Shown here piece after piece: positions 11,242-21,480 of a DNA stretch of 64,000 nt. The position numbers were made by a program, and so were the translations under genes. This DNA comes from Bradyrhizobium liaoningense (GTDB lineage: Bacteria; Pseudomonadota; Alphaproteobacteria; Rhizobiales; Xanthobacteraceae), in NCBI RefSeq assembly GCF_018130955.1, contig NZ_JAFCJM010000012.1, positions 1 through 64,000 of the forward strand, in the 5' to 3' direction. Position 1 is the first letter of the stretch. Every line of letters begins with the position of its first letter. A model generated the notes under the pieces. That model searched no databases, was not told where the DNA came from, and saw only the letters and a program-made list of their open reading frames with translations.

Positions 11242-12228
11242 CTATTTCCCGGCCCGCCGCCCCGCCAGCACGATCAGGTCGCGCAGGAAGTCGACGAATT
11301 CGATGCCTTCCGCCTTCAGCGCCTTGGGGTAGAGCGAGGATTTCGTCAGTCCGGGCAAGGTGTTGGTCTCGAGGTAGACGAGGCCCTTGGCGGAGACGAT
11401 GAAGTCCGAGCGCGAATAGCCGGTGCAGGACATCGCCCGATGCGCGCGCATCGCCTGCTCCTTCAGCGCCGCCGTGATCTCCGGCGAAAAGCGGCCGGGG
11501 CAAATCTCTTGCGTCGACTTCAAAAGATATTTCGCGGCGTAGTCAAAGTTGCCTTCGCCAGGAATGATCTCGATCGGCGGCAGCGACATCATCGATCCGT
11601 CGGACCGTTCCAGCACACCGCAGGTCGCCTCCACGCCCGCGACGTAGGGCTCGATGACATACTCTTCGAGCTTCGCGGCATTGCGGACGGCAACGAGATC
11701 CTGCCTGGCGTTGACGAAGATGAGGCCGCAGCTCGACCCGTCGCGCGCCGGCTTTGCAATCAGACGGCCGTATTCGGCGAAGGCGTCGTCGATATCCGCG
11801 AGCGCGATGTTTTCCGGCGGCGTCACGCCGCCGAGCGCGGCAAAACGTTTCGCGGCGATCTTGTCGAAGGCGAGGTGCGAGGATGCGGAGCCGGAGCCGG
11901 TGAAGGGAACGCCGCGCGATTCGCACATCACCTGCAATTCGCCGTTCTCGGCGCTGCCGCCATGCAGTCCGAGCACCAGCACGCGGTCCTCGTCCCTGGC
12001 CTGGTCGAGCGCCTGCGCGAGCGGTTTGCCGCGCGTGCCGGGCTTGAACTCGTCCTCGAACGGCCGCCCGTGCTCGAGGAGCTGTTTTGACTGGACGACA
12101 TGGACGTTGTCCTCGACGTCCCAGAACCAGAGATCGGCCTCGGGCAGTGCCTGATGCAGCGCCTGGGCGGTTGCGACCGAGACCAGACGCTCCTTGTTGG
12201 AGCCGCCGAAGAGAATGGTGATGCGCAT
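11242..12228 (-). CDS. ddl: D-alanine--D-alanine ligase (variant Ddl)
   Basis: ATP-grasp ligase that makes the D-Ala-D-Ala used by MurF. The 328-aa protein has the usual length, ATP-grasp residues (LIAKPARDGSSCGL, YVIEPYVAGVEATCGVLE) and the C-terminal substrate/Mg site YLETNTLPGLTKSSLYP. The N-terminus MRITILFGGSNKERLVSVAT departs from the common MGGxSxERxVSL form. I recall a similar form in related Bradyrhizobium/Rhodopseudomonas proteins. Its place between murB and ftsQ is the standard dcw position of ddlB. Confidence 0.9.
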   Translation of the reverse strand: MRITILFGGSNKERLVSVATAQALHQALPEADLWFWDVEDNVHVVQSKQLLEHGRPFEDEFKPGTRGKPLAQALDQARDEDRVLVLGLHGGSAENGELQVMCESRGVPFTGSGSASSHLAFDKIAAKRFAALGGVTPPENIALADIDDAFAEYGRLIAKPARDGSSCGLIFVNARQDLVAVRNAAKLEEYVIEPYVAGVEATCGVLERSDGSMMSLPPIEIIPGEGNFDYAAKYLLKSTQEICPGRFSPEITAALKEQAMRAHRAMSCTGYSRSDFIVSAKGLVYLETNTLPGLTKSSLYPKALKAEGIEFVDFLRDLIVLAGRRAGK

Positions 12229-12247
12229 GCTGCGTTGCCTCGCCTTC

Positions 12248-12350
12248 CGTCATTCCGGGATGGTCCGAAGGACCAGACCCCAGATGCGCAATTGCGCATC
12301 GGGGAATCTCGAGATTCCGGGTTCGATGCTTCGCATCGCCCCGGAATGAC
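12248..12350. repeat. Composite palindromic repeat between murB and ddl
   Basis: Almost the whole murB-ddl gap is a string of palindromes inside outer arms CGTCATTCCGGG / CCCCGGAATGAC. Inner units: TGGTCC-GAA-GGACCA, the perfect 18-mer GATGCGCAATTGCGCATC, the perfect 12-mer AATCTCGAGATT, and a CGATGC/GCATCG hairpin. The same CGATGC core recurs at 62527-62568. Confidence 0.8.
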
Positions 12351-12352
12351 AA

Positions 12353-13282
12353 TTAGATGGGAATCCCGATCCGCTTGATTTCCCAGTGTAGCTCAATTCC
12401 GGAATTGGCCTTCACCCGCTCACGCACCGTCTCGCCAAGGGTCTCGATGTCGTGGCCGGTGGCATCGCCGGTGTTGATCAAAAAGTTGCAGTGCATCTCC
12501 GAGACCTGCGCGCCGCCGACGCGCAGGCCACGGCAGCCGGCAGCGTCGATCAGCTTCCAGGCGCTGGTGCCGGGCGGGTTCTTGAAGGTCGAGCCGCCGG
12601 TCTTCTCGCGGATCGGCTGCGCGGTCTCGCGATGGGCCTGCACCTCGGCCATCCGCGCGCGGATTGCCTCTGCGTCCCTGATCTCGCCGCGGAAGCGTGC
12701 TGACGTGAAGATGATGGAGGGGTCGACGCCGCTGTTGCGGTAGACGAACTTCATGTCGGCATTGGAGAAGACGTGCTTGTTGCCGTCGCGGCCGATTCCG
12801 GTGGCCTCGATCAGCACGTCCTTGGTCTCGCCGCCATTGGCGCCGACATTCATGCGCAACGCGCCGCCGATCGTGCCGGGGATGCCGAAGAAGAATTCAA
12901 GTCCGCCGATATTGGCGCTCGCCGCCACTTCCGCCACGCGCTTGTCGAGCGCGGCGGCACCCGCCGTCACGACGTCAGTGCTCGCGCTCGCATCGCCAAA
13001 GGCGCGCGGCGACAGGCGGATCACCACGCCCGCAATGCCGCCATCGCGCACGATGAGATTGGAGCCGACACCGACGACATAGACCGGGATCTCGGGCGCA
13101 AGATGCGCGAGGAAGTAGGCGAGATCATCTTCATCCGCGGGCGTGAACAGCACCTGCGCCGGCCCGCCGACGCGAAACCAGGTCAGCTCCGCCAGCGACT
13201 GGTTCGCGAGCAGCCGCCCGCGCAGGTCAGGCATCGCGGCCTTCAGCTCCGGCGTGATGTCGGGAAAGCTCACCGCCCTCAT
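12353..13282 (-). CDS. murB: UDP-N-acetylenolpyruvoylglucosamine reductase MurB
   Basis: FAD-dependent reductase forming UDP-N-acetylmuramate. I chose the ATG at 13282 (309 aa, [20 protein letters not shown]) because it overlaps the murC stop as ATGA. An upstream in-frame start at 13348 would read inside murC. FAD-binding signatures include [15 protein letters not shown] and [14 protein letters not shown]. Catalytic-region motifs include [30 protein letters not shown] and the terminal [15 protein letters not shown] good match to type I MurB. Confidence 0.96.
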   Translation of the reverse strand: MRAVSFPDITPELKAAMPDLRGRLLANQSLAELTWFRVGGPAQVLFTPADEDDLAYFLAHLAPEIPVYVVGVGSNLIVRDGGIAGVVIRLSPRAFGDASASTDVVTAGAAALDKRVAEVAASANIGGLEFFFGIPGTIGGALRMNVGANGGETKDVLIEATGIGRDGNKHVFSNADMKFVYRNSGVDPSIIFTSARFRGEIRDAEAIRARMAEVQAHRETAQPIREKTGGSTFKNPPGTSAWKLIDAAGCRGLRVGGAQVSEMHCNFLINTGDATGHDIETLGETVRERVKANSGIELHWEIKRIGIPI

Positions 13283-14682
13283 CCCAGCGCCTTCAATTCG
13301 CCGGGCAGCGCGTAGGCCCATTGCGTGATGTTGCCGGCCCCCAGGCACACGACGAGGTCGCCGGATTTCGCGAGGCCCTTGACTATGCCGGCAAGCTCCG
13401 AGGATTGCGGCAGCGGGATCACCTCACGATGGCCGTGCGCACGCAGGCCCGCGACGAAATGATCGCGATCGATGCCTTCGATCGGCGTTTCGCCGGCGGC
13501 ATAGACTTCCGCGACGATCACCGCATCCGCGTCGTTAAAACAGGTGCAAAACTCCTCGAACAGCGATTGCAGGCGGGTGAAGCGATGCGGCTGCACGACG
13601 GCAATGATCTTGCCGTTGGTGGATTCCCGCGCCGCCTTCAGCACGGCTGCGATCTCGACGGGGTGATGGCCGTAATCGTCGATCACAGTGACGCCGTTCC
13701 ACTCGCCGGTCTTGGTGAAGCGGCGCTTGACGCCGCCAAAGCTTGCGAGCGATTTTCGGATCGCGTCGTCGGAGACACCGAGCTCATGCGCGACCGCAAT
13801 CGCCGCCGTCGCATTCGACGCGTTGTGACGTCCCGGCATCGGCAGCATGAGGTCCGCGATCTCGTGCGTCCGGCCGGTCTTGCGATCGCGGATCGCGACC
13901 TTGAATTTCGATCCGCCGCCCATCGGCGTGAGATCGAGCAGCCGTGCATCGGCCTGCGGATTCTCGCCATAGGTGATGATGCGGCGGTCCTCGATCTTGC
14001 CGACCAGGCTCTGCACGGTCGGATGATCGATGCACATCACGGCAAAGCCGTAGAATGGCAGGTTCTCCACGAACAGGCGGAACGCGTCCTGCACGGCTTC
14101 GAAAGTCTTGAAGTGGTCGAGATGCTCGGGGTCGACATTGGTGACGATCGCGACATCCGTCGGCAGCTTCAAAAACGTGCCGTCGCTTTCGTCGGCTTCC
14201 ACCACCATCCATTCGCCGGTGCCCAGCCGCGCATTGGAGCCATAGGCGTTGATGATGCCGCCGTTGATCACGGTCGGATCGAGGCCGCCGGCATCGAGCA
14301 GGGTTGCGACCATCGTCGTCGTGGTGGTCTTGCCATGGGTGCCGGCAATGGCGACGCAGCTCTTGAGCCGCATCAGCTCGGCCAGCATCTCGGCGCGGCG
14401 CACCACCGGAATGCGCTGCGCGCGTGCCGCCATCAGTTCCGGATTGTCGCGCTTGATCGCGGAGGACACCACGACGACGTCGGCGCCGTCGACATTCTCC
14501 GCCTTGTGGCCGACCGAGACCTTTGCGCCCTTCTTGCGCAGGCGATCGAGGTTGTAATTGTCTGACGCGTCCGAGCCTTGCACGGTGTAGCCGAGATTGG
14601 CCAGCACCTCTGCGATGCCGCTCATGCCGATCCCGCCGATCCCGACGAAGTGGATGGGTCCGATCTCGCGCGGCAGTCTCAT
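13279..14682 (-). CDS. murC: UDP-N-acetylmuramate--L-alanine ligase MurC
   Basis: Adds L-Ala to UDP-MurNAc. I start it at the ATG at 14682 (467 aa, [20 protein letters not shown]); the longer frame to 14775 would translate the palindromic repeat at 14703-14856 and is not credible. The Rossmann motif [12 protein letters not shown] and the P-loop [14 protein letters not shown] are intact, as are the central-domain [10 protein letters not shown] and the C-terminal [12 protein letters not shown]. It overlaps murB by four bases. Confidence 0.97.
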   Translation of the reverse strand: MRLPREIGPIHFVGIGGIGMSGIAEVLANLGYTVQGSDASDNYNLDRLRKKGAKVSVGHKAENVDGADVVVVSSAIKRDNPELMAARAQRIPVVRRAEMLAELMRLKSCVAIAGTHGKTTTTTMVATLLDAGGLDPTVINGGIINAYGSNARLGTGEWMVVEADESDGTFLKLPTDVAIVTNVDPEHLDHFKTFEAVQDAFRLFVENLPFYGFAVMCIDHPTVQSLVGKIEDRRIITYGENPQADARLLDLTPMGGGSKFKVAIRDRKTGRTHEIADLMLPMPGRHNASNATAAIAVAHELGVSDDAIRKSLASFGGVKRRFTKTGEWNGVTVIDDYGHHPVEIAAVLKAARESTNGKIIAVVQPHRFTRLQSLFEEFCTCFNDADAVIVAEVYAAGETPIEGIDRDHFVAGLRAHGHREVIPLPQSSELAGIVKGLAKSGDLVVCLGAGNITQWAYALPGELKALG

Positions 14683-14702
14683 GGCGTATCCCGTGTTCCC
14701 GT

Positions 14703-14856
14703 CGTCATGCCCGGGCTTGTCCCGGGCATCCACGAATCCCAGCGTCCTTCTTGCAAGACGTGGATGCATAGGCACTCGGTATACCGAGTGCCGTCACTTT
14801 TTAAAGAACCAAGTCGGATAAATCCGACTTGGTGGGACAAGCCCGGCCATGACGGT
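14703..14856. repeat. Composite palindromic repeat between murG and murC
   Basis: Outer arms GTCATGCCCGGGCTTGTCCC and GGGACAAGCCCGGCCATGAC enclose two more palindromes: a perfect 22-bp one at 14771-14792 (arms GGCACTCGGTA / TACCGAGTGCC) and a 20-bp one at 14811-14830 (AAGTCGGAT, two bases, ATCCGACTT). The outer arms recur at 27471-27560 around a different, shorter insert. Confidence 0.85.
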
Positions 14857-14883
14857 AAAACTATGGAAATTCCGCGTTTCGCG

Positions 14884-15984
14884 TCAGATTCCCGCGACTT
14901 TGACCACCAGATCGGCCAGGCGTTCGGCGGCATCGAGCCGGCCGGCGCCGCGGGCGGCCTCGGCCATGGCGGCGAGGCGCGCCGGCTCGGCGGCCAATGC
15001 GGAAATCTCGGCGGCCAGCCGGTCGGAGGTGAACTCGGTCTGCGGTATCCGTAGCGCGCCGCCCACCTGCGACAACACGCCGGCATTGGCGAACTGGTCC
15101 TGGTCGATCGCGCCCGGCAAGGGCACCAGGATGGAGGGCCGGCCGATGGCGGCGAGCTCGGCCACAGTGCCGGCACCGGAGCGCGACACCACCAGATGGT
15201 TCGAAGCGAGCCGCGCCGGCAGATCGGTGAAGAACGGCGCAAGCTCGGCATTGATCTTGAGCCTGTCGTAGACCGCGCGGACGCGCGTCATGTCCTCCTC
15301 GCGCACCTGCTGGGTCAGCGCCAGCCGACTCCACAGCACCGGCTCGAGGCGCTCGATGGCGCCCGGCACGATATCGGCCATGATGCGCGCGCCCTGGCTG
15401 CCGCCGACGACAAGCAGGCGCAACGGCCCGCCAGTCTCGGGCGCTACATATTTCACCGCGGCCGCCGCAAGGATCGCGGGCCGCATCGGCGTGCCGACGG
15501 TCGCGGTCTTGCCGGCCAGTGCAGGATCGCGATCGAGCACGCCCGGCAAGGATGTCGCGATGGCGCGCACATGGCGCGACAGGAAGCGATTGGCGCGGCC
15601 AAGCACCGCGTTCGCATCGTGGATGATGCCGGGCACGCCGGCGAGCCGCGCCGCGATCAGCGGCGGCAGGGTCGGATAGCCGCCAAAACCGATCACCGCT
15701 GCGGGCTTCAGGCGGCGCATCAGGTTGAAGGCGGACAAAGTGCCGGTGGCGAGCGTGATGGCAGCATGGGCGAGCTGCAGCGGATTGCGGCCGCGCGCCG
15801 TCTCGCTTGCCACCACATCGATCATGTCCTTGGTGAAGAGACCGCTGTATTTGAGCGCGCGCTCGTCCGTCACCAGCCGCACGCGAAAGCCGCGGCGGAT
15901 CAATTCGACGCCGAGCGCCTCGGCCGGAAACAGATGGCCGCCGGTGCCGCCCGCGGCGAGCAGAATCAAGGGGGGTGTGTCCAT
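14884..15984 (-). CDS. murG: Lipid II synthase MurG
   Basis: GT28 glycosyltransferase that adds GlcNAc to lipid I on the cytoplasmic membrane face. The 366-aa protein begins with the glycine-rich loop LILLAAGGTGGHLFPAEALG (G-loop 1), has GFGGYPTLPPLIAA and the C-terminal donor-site motif VVSRSGAGTVAELAAIGRPSILVPLP. These are the three MurG signatures. It stands between ftsW and murC with a repeat-filled gap after its stop codon. Confidence 0.97.
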   Translation of the reverse strand: MDTPPLILLAAGGTGGHLFPAEALGVELIRRGFRVRLVTDERALKYSGLFTKDMIDVVASETARGRNPLQLAHAAITLATGTLSAFNLMRRLKPAAVIGFGGYPTLPPLIAARLAGVPGIIHDANAVLGRANRFLSRHVRAIATSLPGVLDRDPALAGKTATVGTPMRPAILAAAAVKYVAPETGGPLRLLVVGGSQGARIMADIVPGAIERLEPVLWSRLALTQQVREEDMTRVRAVYDRLKINAELAPFFTDLPARLASNHLVVSRSGAGTVAELAAIGRPSILVPLPGAIDQDQFANAGVLSQVGGALRIPQTEFTSDRLAAEISALAAEPARLAAMAEAARGAGRLDAAERLADLVVKVAGI

Positions 15985-16043
15985 GGCGGGGCCCCTTTTA
16001 CAGGGACTTTTCCGTCATTGCGAGCCGCGCCCGCGCGGCCGAA

Positions 16044-17195
16044 TTACGCGTAGCTGCGCATGGCGTCGGCGCGGCCGCTTGCCTCGACCTCGGTGCGCGG
16101 ACGGAGCCGCGTCAGCGCCAGCATCATGCCGACGCCGTAGGCGAGCGACACGATGGAGGAGCCGCCGTAGGAGATGAAAGGCAGCGTCATGCCCTTGGCC
16201 GGGATGAGCTGGAGGTTGACCGACATGTTGATCGCGGCCTGCACGCCGAACAGGATCGCAAGGCCGGAGGCCGCAAAGCGCGAGAACATGTCTTCATTGG
16301 CATAGGCGCGCGACAGCGTGCGGATCACGACGAAGGCAAACAGCGCCAGCATGGCGAGGCACAGCACGATGCCGAACTCTTCGGCGGCAACCGCAAACAC
16401 GAAGTCGGTGTGACTGTCCGGCAGGCTGCGCTTGGCGATGCCCTCGCCCGGCCCAAGCCCGAGCCAGCCACCGTTGTAAAAAGCTTCCATCGCGGTATCG
16501 ACCTGGAACGTGTCGCCAGAGGCCGGGTTCATGAAGCGCTTGATACGGCCCGCGACATGCGGAACGAAGAGATAGGCACTGAACAGGCCGGCGGCCGCCG
16601 CGCCCGCCAGGCCCGCCACCCAGATCATGCGCATGCCCGCGATGAAGAACAGCGCGCCCCACACCATCAGGATCAGCATGGTCTGGCCGAAGTCCGGCTC
16701 CATCACCAGCAGCGAGACCAGCATCAACAGCAGCACCATCGCCATCGAGGTCGCCGGCATCTCCGGCCGCTTGGTCGATTCCGCGAACAGCCAGGCCGCG
16801 ATGACGACGAAGGATGGCTTTGCCGCTTCAGAGGCCTGGATGTTGACGCCGAGCAGCGTGATCCAGCGCCGCGAGCCCTTCACTTCAGGACCGATGGCCA
16901 GCGTCAGCACGATCAGGACAATGCTGACCGCGAAAATGATGAGCGCAGAGCGCCGGATCGCGCGCGGCGACAGGAAGGAGACGCCGATCAGCACCATGAA
17001 GGACGGAGCCAGGAACATCACGTGCCGGCTGAAGAAGTGGAAGGGATCGAGCCCGATGCGTGTCGCCACCGGCGGGCTCGCCGCCAGCGACAGGATGACC
17101 CCGCACAGCATCAGCGCCATGATGGCGCCGAGCAGCGGCTTGTCGACGGTCCACCACCACTCGGAAAATGGGGTGCGTTCTTCGCGGGAGAGCAT
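16044..17195 (-). CDS. ftsW: Septal peptidoglycan glycosyltransferase FtsW
   Basis: SEDS-family polymerase working with FtsI at the septum. The 383-aa protein has about ten hydrophobic membrane segments, the signature KGSRRWITLLGVNIQASEAAK region, the conserved large-loop motif LPDSHTDFVFAVAAEEFG with the catalytic-type Asp, and GMTLPFISYGGSSIV near the C-terminus. FtsW rather than RodA because of its dcw position between murD and murG. Confidence 0.96.
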   Translation of the reverse strand: MLSREERTPFSEWWWTVDKPLLGAIMALMLCGVILSLAASPPVATRIGLDPFHFFSRHVMFLAPSFMVLIGVSFLSPRAIRRSALIIFAVSIVLIVLTLAIGPEVKGSRRWITLLGVNIQASEAAKPSFVVIAAWLFAESTKRPEMPATSMAMVLLLMLVSLLVMEPDFGQTMLILMVWGALFFIAGMRMIWVAGLAGAAAAGLFSAYLFVPHVAGRIKRFMNPASGDTFQVDTAMEAFYNGGWLGLGPGEGIAKRSLPDSHTDFVFAVAAEEFGIVLCLAMLALFAFVVIRTLSRAYANEDMFSRFAASGLAILFGVQAAINMSVNLQLIPAKGMTLPFISYGGSSIVSLAYGVGMMLALTRLRPRTEVEASGRADAMRSYA

Positions 17196-17305
17196 GGGCG
17201 GCCGGCCTTCGGACAGAGGTCAGACCATTGGTCGCCGAGGTTGGTTACCGGGAGGTTAATGGGATCGATAACTTTGGAGATAGCGCACGGAGCTACCACA
17301 AACGA

Positions 17306-17412
17306 GCGTCATACCCCGCGAGAGCGGGGTATCCAGTACGCCGCGGCTTCTCGGCTCAAGCACGGTCTCTGGAATACTGGGGTCGCCCGGTCAAGCCGGG
17401 CGACGACAGCGG
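17306..17412. repeat. Palindromic repeat between murD and ftsW
   Basis: This element has small hairpins CCCCGCGAGAGCGGGG at its left end and CGCCCGGTCAAGCCGGGCG at its right end. Between them TATCCAGTA is matched by TACTGG further on. It fills most of the 238-bp murD-ftsW gap. It looks like a dispersed Bradyrhizobium intergenic repeat (memory, not searched). Confidence 0.65.
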
Positions 17413-17433
17413 AGAATGAGGAACAAGCGCCCC

Positions 17434-18834
17434 TCACACCACCGGCTTCACGCCCGGCAGTGCCTGGACCAGTTCTCGAAACTTCGCGCCGCGGATCTCG
17501 AAATTGCGGTACTGGTCGAACGACGCACAGGCCGGCGACAGCAGCACCACCGCGTCCTGCAGGCCGGACGCCTCCGCATCGCGCGCGGCATTCGCGACCG
17601 CGACATCGAGCGTCTGGCTGATCTCGTGCGGCACTTGCGTGCCCAGCGTGCCCGAAAACTCCTGCGCGGCCTCGCCGATCAGATAGGCTTTTCGGATGCG
17701 CGGGAAGAAACCGGTCAGGCTGGTGATGCCGCCCATCTTCGGCTTGCCGCCGGCGATCCAGAAAATGTCGGCAAAGGACGACAGCGCGTGCGCGGCGGCA
17801 TCCGCGTTGGTGCCCTTGGAGTCGTTGACGAACAGCACATTGTCGCGACGGCCGACCTGCTCCATGCGGTGTGCGAGGCCGGGGAAGCCGCGCAAGCCGT
17901 TTTGCAAGGTCTCAAGATCGATGCCCATCGCGAGTGCTGCGGCCGCAGCACAGGCTGCGTTCTGCGCATTGTGCAGGCCGCGCAGCGAGCCGATCCCGCC
18001 GAGTCTTGCGACCTCGCTCTTGGCGCCGCTCGCAGCGCGCACGATCGTTCCGTGCTCGACATAGATGCCTGATGCCACCGGGTTCTTGACGGAGATCCGC
18101 ACCACGTTCTTGCCGCCGCGGTCCAGCCGGTCGGCGATGTCGCGGCAAAAACCGTCGTCGACGCCGACGATCGCGGTGCCCTTCGCCTGAACGCCGGCGA
18201 CGAGACGCTCCTTCACCGCGGCGTAGTGCGCGATCGTGCCGTGGCGATCGATGTGGTCCTCGCTGACATTGAGCAAAATGCCGACGGACGGATCGAGCGA
18301 GGGTGTAAGGTCGATCTGATAGGACGACATCTCGATGACGTGGACGCGGCCCATGCGCGGCGGCTCGAGCGACAGGATCGCGGTGCCGATATTGCCGCCC
18401 ATCTGGGTGTCGTAGCCGGCGACTTTCGTTAAGTGCGCGATCAACGCCGTCGTGGTCGACTTGCCGTTGGTGCCGGTGATGGCGACGAACGGTGCATCCG
18501 GCGCATGGCGCCGCCGCTCGCGGCAGAACAGCTCGATGTCGCCGATCACCTCGACGCCGGCCTCGCGCGCCTTCAAGACGCTCCAATGCGGCGCCGGGTG
18601 GGTGAGCGGCACGCCCGGCGCGAGCACGAGCGCTGAAAAGTTCGCCCACGACACGCTGCGCAAGTCCGCGGTGATGAAGCCCGCCTGCGCGGCCTTGGCA
18701 ACGTTGTCAGCACTGTCATCGCCCGCAATCACTTCGGCACCGCCCGCCTTCAGCGCGTGGCAGGAGGCGAGCCCCGAGCCGCCGAGGCCGAAGACGGCGA
18801 CGGTCTTGCCCGCGAAGGACGTGACGGGGATCAT
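17434..18834 (-). CDS. murD: UDP-N-acetylmuramoyl-L-alanine--D-glutamate ligase MurD
   Basis: Adds D-Glu to UDP-MurNAc-L-Ala. The 466-aa protein has the N-terminal nucleotide-sugar motif [15 protein letters not shown], the P-loop [15 protein letters not shown], central-domain [13 protein letters not shown] and C-terminal [16 protein letters not shown]. All are standard for MurD. It starts 7 bp after mraY ends and precedes ftsW. Confidence 0.97.
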   Translation of the reverse strand: MIPVTSFAGKTVAVFGLGGSGLASCHALKAGGAEVIAGDDSADNVAKAAQAGFITADLRSVSWANFSALVLAPGVPLTHPAPHWSVLKAREAGVEVIGDIELFCRERRRHAPDAPFVAITGTNGKSTTTALIAHLTKVAGYDTQMGGNIGTAILSLEPPRMGRVHVIEMSSYQIDLTPSLDPSVGILLNVSEDHIDRHGTIAHYAAVKERLVAGVQAKGTAIVGVDDGFCRDIADRLDRGGKNVVRISVKNPVASGIYVEHGTIVRAASGAKSEVARLGGIGSLRGLHNAQNAACAAAAALAMGIDLETLQNGLRGFPGLAHRMEQVGRRDNVLFVNDSKGTNADAAAHALSSFADIFWIAGGKPKMGGITSLTGFFPRIRKAYLIGEAAQEFSGTLGTQVPHEISQTLDVAVANAARDAEASGLQDAVVLLSPACASFDQYRNFEIRGAKFRELVQALPGVKPVV

Positions 18835-18841
18835 CGAGGGA

Positions 18842-19945
18842 TCACCGCAGCTTCAGCGTGGAGAGGCCGGCGAGCGCCAGCATCACCGAGATGATCCAGA
18901 AACGGATCACGATCTGCGGCTCGGTCCAGCCCAGTTGCTCGAAATGATGATGGATCGGCGCCATCTTGAAGATGCGTTTGCCCGTGAGCTTGAACGAAAC
19001 GACCTGCACGATGACGGAGACGGCCTCCAGCACGAACAGGCCGCCGATGACCGCGAGCACGATTTCGTGCTTCACCGCGACCGCGATCGCACCCAGCATG
19101 CCGCCGAGCGCAAGCGAGCCGGTGTCCCCCATGAAGATCGAGGCCGGCGGCGCGTTGAACCAGAGGAAGCCGAGACCCGCGCCCAATAGCGCTCCGCACA
19201 GCACGGCGAGCTCGCCGGTGCCGGCGACATATTTGATCTGGAGATAGTCGGCGAACACGGCGTTGCCGGCGAGATAGGCGATCATCGCAAAGCTGGCGGT
19301 CGCGATCATGACCGGCACGATGGCGAGACCGTCGAGACCGTCGGTGAGGTTCACTGCATTGCCGGCGCCGACGATGACGAAGGCGCCGAAGACGACAAAG
19401 AACCAGCCGAAATGCAGCACGGTGTCTTTCAGGAAGGGAATCGTCAGCGCGGTGGACGCGGGATCGCGGTTCAGCCGCACGAGGGCGTAGCAGGCCACCA
19501 GCGCGATGATGGCCTCGATGCCGAGGCGGAGCTTGCCGCCAAAACCGCTCGACGTCTGCTTGGTCACCTTCAGGTAATCGTCATAGAAGCCGACGAAGCC
19601 GAAACCGAGCGTCACCGCGAGAACGATCCAGACGTAAGGGTTGAGCGGGTTGGCCCACAGCACGGTGCCGACGGTGAGACCCGACAGGATCATCAACCCG
19701 CCCATGGTGGGCGTACCCCTCTTGGCCAGATGCGATTGCGGGCCGTCGGTGCGGATCGGCTGGCCCTTGCCCTGGCGGATGCGCAAATGGTCGATGATCC
19801 AGGGACCGAACAGGAACACGAACAGGGCACCGGTGACGACGGCACCGCCGGTGCGGAAGGTGATGTAGCGGAAGACGTTCAGGAGGGCGCGAAACGCACC
19901 AAAGCCCGGAACCGTATTGGAAAGCTCGATCAACCAGTAAAACAT
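18842..19945 (-). CDS. mraY: Phospho-MurNAc-pentapeptide translocase MraY
   Basis: Membrane enzyme that attaches phospho-MurNAc-pentapeptide to undecaprenyl phosphate to make lipid I. The 367-aa protein has about ten membrane segments and the family signatures: [25 protein letters not shown] with catalytic Asp residues, [14 protein letters not shown] and [12 protein letters not shown]. It lies between murF and murD; 155 bp separate it from murF. Confidence 0.97.
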   Translation of the reverse strand: MFYWLIELSNTVPGFGAFRALLNVFRYITFRTGGAVVTGALFVFLFGPWIIDHLRIRQGKGQPIRTDGPQSHLAKRGTPTMGGLMILSGLTVGTVLWANPLNPYVWIVLAVTLGFGFVGFYDDYLKVTKQTSSGFGGKLRLGIEAIIALVACYALVRLNRDPASTALTIPFLKDTVLHFGWFFVVFGAFVIVGAGNAVNLTDGLDGLAIVPVMIATASFAMIAYLAGNAVFADYLQIKYVAGTGELAVLCGALLGAGLGFLWFNAPPASIFMGDTGSLALGGMLGAIAVAVKHEIVLAVIGGLFVLEAVSVIVQVVSFKLTGKRIFKMAPIHHHFEQLGWTEPQIVIRFWIISVMLALAGLSTLKLR

Positions 19946-20100
19946 TCAGACAGTCCCATGCCGCTCCTGCTAGCGGCTATTTCGGAGGCGCCTCGCGACG
20001 CATCGCCCAATTCGTCTGGCGGTCAGGCGACCCCAATAAACCGAACGCGTCGCACGGTGCGTGGCGGGAAGCTGGATCAGGCGGCGACGCAACAAGCAGT

Positions 20101-21480
20101 TTACGCCTTTGCCTGCAACGCGGCCACTAGGGCGGGCACAAACTTGTTGACCCAGAACATCTTCTTGCTGCCCTTGACAACCACGACATCGCCTGCCTTC
20201 AGCAGCACTGCTACGGCCTGGGGCTTGAGTGTCGCAGGGTCGTCATGCCAGCCGAGGTTTTGGTCCGCCGGCAGCAGGCCATGGAGGTGGTGCATCAGCG
20301 GACCGACGCAGTAGACGCCGTCGATCCCGGCAAGATATTTGGCGAGATCCTTGTGATAGGCCGGAGCATCGCTGCCGAGTTCAAGCATGTCGCCGAGCAC
20401 CGCGATGCGGCGGCCACCGCTCACCGGGCGCGCCTTGAGGCTTTCCAGCGCCGCCGCCATGCTGGCGGGATTGCCATTGAAGCTGTCGTCGATCACGGTG
20501 ACGCCGCCGACGGTCTGCTCGACGCCGCGCCCGGTCATGATGCCGACGCCATCGAGCCGCGCTGCAAGTGCTGATGCATCGAGGCTCGCGGCATGGATCG
20601 AAGCAAGCGCGGCGAGCGCGTTCTGGACGCGATGCGGCGCGCCGGGCGTGAGGCCGAAGTCGATCGTCTTGCCTGCAACGTCGGCGCTGACCCGCCAGCT
20701 CTCGCCCTGCGGCGTGTGTTTCAGCTCGCGCACCTCGGTGTTCTCGCCGAAGCGCACGACCTTGCCGCTCCATTCGGGCGCTGCGATCTCCGCCGGCAGC
20801 ACCAGCACGCCGTCTTTCGGCAGGCCTTGCGCGATTGACACCTTCTCGCGCCGGATGGCTTCGAGCGAGCCGAGCTTTTCCAGATGCACTGGCTGCACAT
20901 TAACGACCAGAGCGACGGTCGGCCGCGTCAATTCACTGAGCCGCGCGATCTCGCCGGTCTGGTTCATGCCCATCTCGACGACCCAGAGGCTGGCGTCCGG
21001 CTTCGCATTCACCAGCGTCAGCGGCACGCCCCAAAAATTGTTGAAGCTCGACGGGCTCGCATAGGCATTCGGATAGGCCGCGAGATATTCCTTTGTGCTG
21101 GTCTTGCCGGCGCTGCCGGTCAGCCCGATCACCTCGCCCTTGAAGCGCGCACGGGCGGCGCGCGCGAGGCCCCAGAGGCCGTCGATCAGCGTGTCCTTGA
21201 CGACAAGCTGGGGAATGCGCAGGCCCGCGATCTCGTGCGGCACGATGATCGCTGCGGCACCAGCGGCTTGCGCCTTGTCGGCAAACTCCCAGCCGTCGCG
21301 CGCACTGGCGAAGCTGGAGATGAAGCCGCCGCTCGGCGTGCCGCTGAGCGCGACGAACAGGCTGCCCGGCTTCACCAGGCGGCTGTCCTGCGTAATGAAA
21401 TCGATCGGCGTGTCCGGAAAAGATCCCGTCAGCCCCAGCGCACGCGCGACCTCGGCAACCGTCCACAATGGCGCGCTCAT
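20101..21480 (-). CDS. murF: UDP-MurNAc-tripeptide--D-Ala-D-Ala ligase MurF
   Basis: Adds the D-Ala-D-Ala dipeptide to complete the pentapeptide. The 459-aa protein shows the N-terminal DSRLVKPGSLFVAL motif shared with MurE, P-loop GLTGSAGKTSTKEYL, the central VEMGMNQTGEIARLSELTRP, and C-terminal VIDDSFNGNPASMAAAL. Its start codon overlaps the murE stop codon (ATGA). Confidence 0.96.
   Translation of the reverse strand: MSAPLWTVAEVARALGLTGSFPDTPIDFITQDSRLVKPGSLFVALSGTPSGGFISSFASARDGWEFADKAQAAGAAAIIVPHEIAGLRIPQLVVKDTLIDGLWGLARAARARFKGEVIGLTGSAGKTSTKEYLAAYPNAYASPSSFNNFWGVPLTLVNAKPDASLWVVEMGMNQTGEIARLSELTRPTVALVVNVQPVHLEKLGSLEAIRREKVSIAQGLPKDGVLVLPAEIAAPEWSGKVVRFGENTEVRELKHTPQGESWRVSADVAGKTIDFGLTPGAPHRVQNALAALASIHAASLDASALAARLDGVGIMTGRGVEQTVGGVTVIDDSFNGNPASMAAALESLKARPVSGGRRIAVLGDMLELGSDAPAYHKDLAKYLAGIDGVYCVGPLMHHLHGLLPADQNLGWHDDPATLKPQAVAVLLKAGDVVVVKGSKKMFWVNKFVPALVAALQAKA

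Noticed and set aside
14683..14775. N-terminal extension of MurC
   Set aside because: Encoded by the palindromic repeat; family proteins start at the [12 protein letters not shown] region and the ATG at 14682 fits.
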